Source of the DNA: an uncultured Bacilli bacterium
GTDB lineage: Bacteria > Bacillota_I > Bacilli_A > RF39 > UBA660
Assembly: GCA_949746915.1 (NCBI GenBank)
Contig: CATKEA010000092.1
Location: forward strand, 1 to 8,520
Length of the DNA: 8,520 bases
Reading direction: 5' to 3'
Shown: positions 7,256-8,520 of the stretch, in pieces
Layout of the letters: every line of letters starts with the position of its first letter
Position numbering within the stretch: the first letter of the stretch is position 1
Translations under genes and position numbers: made by a program
The notes under the pieces: generated by a model
Databases searched by the model: none
What the model saw: the letters and a program-made list of their open reading frames with translations, nothing else
Told to the model about the DNA's origin: nothing

Positions 7256-7321
7256 GTAAAATTAAAAAAAATCACTACAAATTTCAAAAAAACTAAAGAA
7301 ACACACAAAAAATACAAAAAA
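7227..7321 (+). promoter_or_regulatory. Phased A-tracts upstream of the rpsU promoter
   Basis: Runs of four to eight A occur at 7227-7232, 7247-7250, 7258-7261, 7264-7271, 7286-7292, 7307-7312 and 7316-7321. Most centres lie close to one or two helical turns apart, the pattern of intrinsically bent DNA. The last two tracts sit directly upstream of the -35 box, where an UP element for the RNA polymerase alpha subunit would be. Confidence 0.45.
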
Positions 7322-7325
7322 TTTG

Positions 7326-7354
7326 TTGAAAAATGTCGAATATTGTAATATAAT
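7326..7354 (+). promoter_or_regulatory. rpsU promoter (SigA type)
   Basis: TTGAAA at 7326-7331 (5 of 6 to consensus) and a perfect TATAAT at 7349-7354, 17 bases apart. This is the best promoter in the window. Transcription is expected to start near 7361, giving a leader of about 56 bases. Confidence 0.85.
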
Positions 7355-7365
7355 CTTTTGTAGTG

Positions 7366-7409
7366 GCGAGGATAAGTAAAAAAATCCTTTGCAAACTTGG
7401 AAGGAGGGG
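7366..7409 (+). promoter_or_regulatory. rpsU leader with two alternative hairpins and a strong ribosome binding site
   Basis: Hairpin 1: AGGAT (7369-7373) pairs with ATCCT (7384-7388), extended by a G-T pair and, across one bulged T, by GC at 7366-7367 with GC at 7391-7392. Alternative hairpin 2: TCCTTT (7385-7390) pairs with GGAAGGA (7400-7405 used), which covers the start of the ribosome binding site AAGGAGGGG (7401-7409). Both folds use 7385-7388, so they exclude each other. The pairing is seen directly; a regulatory role is inferred. Confidence 0.4.
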
Positions 7410-7416
7410 AAAATTG

Positions 7417-7617
7417 ATGACTCAAGTAACAGTTAAAAATGGAAATCTTGATTTTGCTCTTAGAAGATTCAAACAAAAAGTAGCAAAAGATGGAGTCCCT
7501 TCTGAATGTAAAAAAAGAGAAGGTTATGACAAACCTGGAGTTAAAAGAAGACTTGCTAAAAAAGAAGGAATTAAAAACACTAAAAAGAGAAACAGAACAA
7601 AAGGAAATAGGGACTAA
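7417..7617 (+). CDS. rpsU: Small ribosomal subunit protein bS21
   Basis: bS21 is a small basic protein of the 30S platform, near the anti-Shine-Dalgarno end of 16S rRNA, and helps translation initiation. The 66-residue product has the family signature ALRRFKQKVAKDG (14-26), then CKKREGYDKPGVKRRL (31-46) and a Lys/Arg-rich tail. It is slightly longer than the Bacillus protein (about 57). ATG 7417 is chosen because AAGGAGGGG at 7401-7409 lies 7 bases upstream; a GTG at 7363 is in frame but would add 18 non-bS21 residues and start at the predicted transcription start. Transcribed from a near-consensus promoter and closed by its own terminator, which overlaps the stop. Upstream of yqeY as in many Firmicutes. 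Confidence 0.96.
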   Translation: MTQVTVKNGNLDFALRRFKQKVAKDGVPSECKKREGYDKPGVKRRLAKKEGIKNTKKRNRTKGNRD

Positions 7618-7635
7618 TTTTATATTAGTCCTTTT
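7611..7635 (+). terminator. Intrinsic terminator overlapping the rpsU stop
   Basis: GGACTAAT (7611-7618) pairs perfectly with ATTAGTCC (7624-7631) around the loop TTTAT, followed by TTTT. The rpsU TAA (7615-7617) is inside the 5' arm, so ribosomes finishing rpsU would cover part of the stem. Confidence 0.85.
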
Positions 7636-7636
7636 A

Positions 7637-7700
7637 TGTTATAATAAATAAAAATGTGATATAATAATAAACAGAATTATAATATTATATAGAAAAGAGG
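7637..7700 (+). promoter_or_regulatory. yqeY promoter region with three TATAAT boxes, and ribosome binding site
   Basis: Perfect TATAAT boxes occur at 7640-7645, 7660-7665 and 7678-7683. The first two carry an extended TG (TGT at 7637-7639, TGA at 7657-7659); none has a good -35. Which one is used cannot be decided from sequence. AAAAGAGG ending at 7700 is the ribosome binding site, 9 bases before ATG 7710. Confidence 0.55.
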
Positions 7701-7709
7701 AATGCTAAT

Positions 7710-8153
7710 ATGGAATTAGTAAAAAAAATTGATCAAGATCTAATTGATGCAATGAAGAATCATGAAAAACTTCGTTTAACAGTAATAAGAGAAATCAAAG
7801 CTGGAATGAAACAAGCTGTGATAGATCAGAAAAAAGAAATGTCTGATGATTTAGCAGTAGAAGTAGTAAGTCGTGGTATTAAAACACGAAAAGAATCAAT
7901 CAAAGAATTTGAAAAAGGAAATAGAACAGATTTAGTAGACAAAACAAAAGAAGAAATTTATGTTTTAGAATCATACTTACCAGAACAATTATCAAAAGAG
8001 GAAATTCTTGAAATAATTGATAAAGTATTTGCTGTTGTATTACCAGAAAAACCAAGTGATATGGGAAAAGTAATGAAAGAAGTTACACCATTATTAAAAG
8101 GTAAAGCAGACATGAAAGAAGTAAGTGAGATAATAAAAAATAAATTATCATAA
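7710..8153 (+). CDS. yqeY: GatB/YqeY domain protein
   Basis: A 147-residue stand-alone GatB/YqeY protein, normal length for the family. The fold matches the tail domain of GatB, the amidotransferase subunit that makes Gln-tRNA and Asn-tRNA, so tRNA binding is the usual suggestion, but the role of free YqeY is not established. Family marks are the N-terminal helical part (VIREIKAGMKQA, 25-36), RKESIKEFEKGNRTDLV (61-77), the highly conserved YLPEQLS (89-95), DMGKVMKEV (117-125) and KGKADM (130-135). The start is supported by AAAAGAGG at 7693-7700. Follows rpsU with a terminator between, so it has its own promoter. Stop is tandem TAA TAA, the second entering the next terminator. Confidence 0.95.
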   Translation: MELVKKIDQDLIDAMKNHEKLRLTVIREIKAGMKQAVIDQKKEMSDDLAVEVVSRGIKTRKESIKEFEKGNRTDLVDKTKEEIYVLESYLPEQLSKEEILEIIDKVFAVVLPEKPSDMGKVMKEVTPLLKGKADMKEVSEIIKNKLS

Positions 8154-8154
8154 T

Positions 8155-8187
8155 AAACTGCATAATCAAAAGTTGTGCAGTTTTCTT
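8155..8187 (+). terminator. Intrinsic terminator of yqeY
   Basis: AAACTGCATAA (8155-8165) pairs over 11 bp (one T-G) with TTGTGCAGTTT (8173-8183) around the loop TCAAAAG, followed by TCTT. It separates yqeY from the sporulation genes. Confidence 0.85.
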
Positions 8188-8209
8188 ATACGAAAAATAA
8201 AACTGTTAG

Positions 8210-8250
8210 AAATAAACTTAAGCAGTCACTCATACAATTAAATGGGTGAT
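8210..8250 (+). promoter_or_regulatory. SigE-like sporulation promoter and ribosome binding site of yqfC
   Basis: CATACAAT at 8231-8238 is a full match to the SigE -10 consensus CATACANT. Fourteen bases upstream, AAATAAA at 8210-8216 keeps the central ATA of the SigE -35 but misses other positions. There is no SigA TATAAT in the expected place; the TATAAT at 8250-8255 overlaps the start codon. GGGTGAT at 8244-8250 is the ribosome binding site. Transcription would start near 8245, leaving a leader of only about 9 bases and a partial ribosome binding site, so the exact start could be slightly upstream. Confidence 0.5.
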
Positions 8251-8253
8251 ATA

Positions 8254-8487
8254 ATGTTTGATAAATTTGCAAATTATATAAAAGATGATCGTTTTAATAT
8301 TACACTTACTAATGATATGGTAAATGTTAATAATTATTTAGAAATAAATTATATGGAAGAAGATAAGATATCACTTAGATATAAAAAAGGAACTCTTCTT
8401 ATTATTGGAAAAAAACTAGTAGTAAAAAAACTCTTAGATAACGAAATATTAATTACAGGAGATATATTAGAACTTGATTTTAAATAG
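8254..8487 (+). CDS. yqfC: Sporulation protein of the YabP/YqfC family
   Basis: A 77-residue protein of the YabP/YqfC family, made in the mother cell during sporulation in B. subtilis; its molecular role is unknown. The C-terminal half has the family pattern: GTLLIIGKKLVVKKL (46-60), then NEILITGDILELDF (63-76), alternating beta-strand residues with the conserved G-x-L-x-I-x-G, a later Glu and I-x-G. It is somewhat shorter than the Bacillus protein (about 90). An ATG at 8242 is in frame, but it overlaps the ribosome binding site GGGTGAT (8244-8250), so ATG 8254 is preferred. Context agrees: rpsU, yqeY, yqfC and the start of yqfD follow one another as in many spore formers. The 3' end overlaps yqfD, implying coupled expression. 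Confidence 0.85.
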   Translation: MFDKFANYIKDDRFNITLTNDMVNVNNYLEINYMEEDKISLRYKKGTLLIIGKKLVVKKLLDNEILITGDILELDFK

Positions 8488-8520
8488 ATATAGATTAAAA
8501 ATTACTGGTAGAGACCCCAA
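8474..8520 (+). CDS. yqfD: Start of a YqfD-like sporulation gene (partial, runs off the window)
   Basis: The frame is open from TAG 8468-8470 to the window edge. TTG 8474 gives 15 complete codons, MILNRYRLKITGRDP. The LKITGR core resembles the LELTGRG near the N-terminus of Bacillus YqfD. The gene follows yqfC, exactly where yqfD normally lies, and overlaps its last 14 bases. AGGAG at 8457-8461 is the nearest ribosome binding site, 12 bases upstream, which is a little far. No ATG or GTG is available in frame, so TTG is the only common start. Too short to prove by sequence alone; context carries much of the call. Confidence 0.55.
   Translation, partial: MILNRYRLKITGRDP

Larger units (their letters stand above)
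6988..7416. other. Long AT-rich intergenic region before rpsU
   Basis: About 430 bases with no gene I can support. From left to right it holds the weak terminator near 7033-7055, an A/T-rich stretch with an isolated TTGACA at 7091-7096 that has no -10 partner, a stop-free frame without a start codon (7101-7255), A-tracts at roughly helical spacing (7227-7321), the rpsU promoter (7326-7354) and the rpsU leader (about 7361-7416). Confidence 0.7.

Noticed and set aside
7250..7348. Small Lys-rich ORF of 32 codons (ATG 7250) before rpsU
   Set aside because: No ribosome binding site at a workable distance, composition is explained by the A-tracts, and its end lies inside the rpsU promoter.
7363..7416. 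GTG 7363 as the rpsU start
   Set aside because: It would add 18 residues unlike bS21 and start at the predicted transcription start. ATG 7417 has a strong ribosome binding site.
7216..7476. Antisense open frame of 86 codons across the rpsU start
   Set aside because: It overlaps the rpsU promoter, leader and start. Its Phe/Tyr-rich product is what A-rich DNA gives when read backwards.
1..8520. Mobile elements, CRISPR arrays, tRNA or rRNA genes, toxin-antitoxin or defence systems
   Set aside because: No transposase, integrase, repeat-spacer pattern, cloverleaf or rRNA-like segment was seen. All confident genes are housekeeping or sporulation genes in normal arrangement.

Overview
The window is chromosomal DNA from a low-GC Gram-positive bacterium (Bacillota, Bacilli or Erysipelotrichia-like). 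The evidence is strong AT bias, AGGAGG-type ribosome binding sites, SigA-type TATAAT boxes (often with an extended TG), a Bst-type DNA polymerase I followed by mutM, and the Firmicutes block rpsU-yqeY-yqfC-yqfD. Tryptophan is encoded by TGG and no ORF is interrupted by TGA, so the standard bacterial code fits, not the Mycoplasma code. Placement in a particular uncultured lineage would be a guess. No rRNA, tRNA, CRISPR array, insertion sequence or phage gene is visible. All genes are on the + strand.

Layout. (1) 31-990: membrane Ca2+/cation antiporter of the CaCA (YrbG) family, closed by a small terminator. (2) 1070-4549: polA and mutM, 24 bases apart with no terminator between them, a DNA replication/repair operon with a hairpin over the mutM stop. 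(3) 4631-6034: monocistronic pyruvate kinase with its own extended -10 promoter and a good terminator. (4) 6142-6987: a protein of unknown function that resembles DUF4299, with its own promoter. (5) 6988-7416: about 430 bases of very AT-rich DNA without a convincing gene. It holds a weak terminator, a stop-free frame without a start codon, helically spaced A-tracts, and then a near-consensus promoter and structured leader for rpsU. (6) 7417-8153: rpsU and yqeY, each with its own terminator. (7) 8254-8520: yqfC, a YabP/YqfC-family sporulation gene, overlapped by the first 15 codons of yqfD, which leaves the window.

How the genes fit together. Most are single-gene or two-gene transcription units for housekeeping jobs: ion homeostasis, DNA repair synthesis, base-excision repair, glycolysis and translation. 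The exception is the right end. yqfC and yqfD belong to the SigE mother-cell regulon in Bacillus subtilis, and the sequence before yqfC contains CATACAAT, a full match to the SigE -10 consensus, where the other genes have TATAAT-like boxes. I read this as evidence that the organism keeps at least part of an endospore programme.

I do not see a new biological system here. The observations most worth a second look are the SigE-like promoter of yqfC, the rpsU leader that can fold two mutually exclusive ways (one hiding the ribosome binding site), the curved-DNA-like A-tracts upstream of rpsU, and a pyruvate kinase with several changes in usually conserved motifs.
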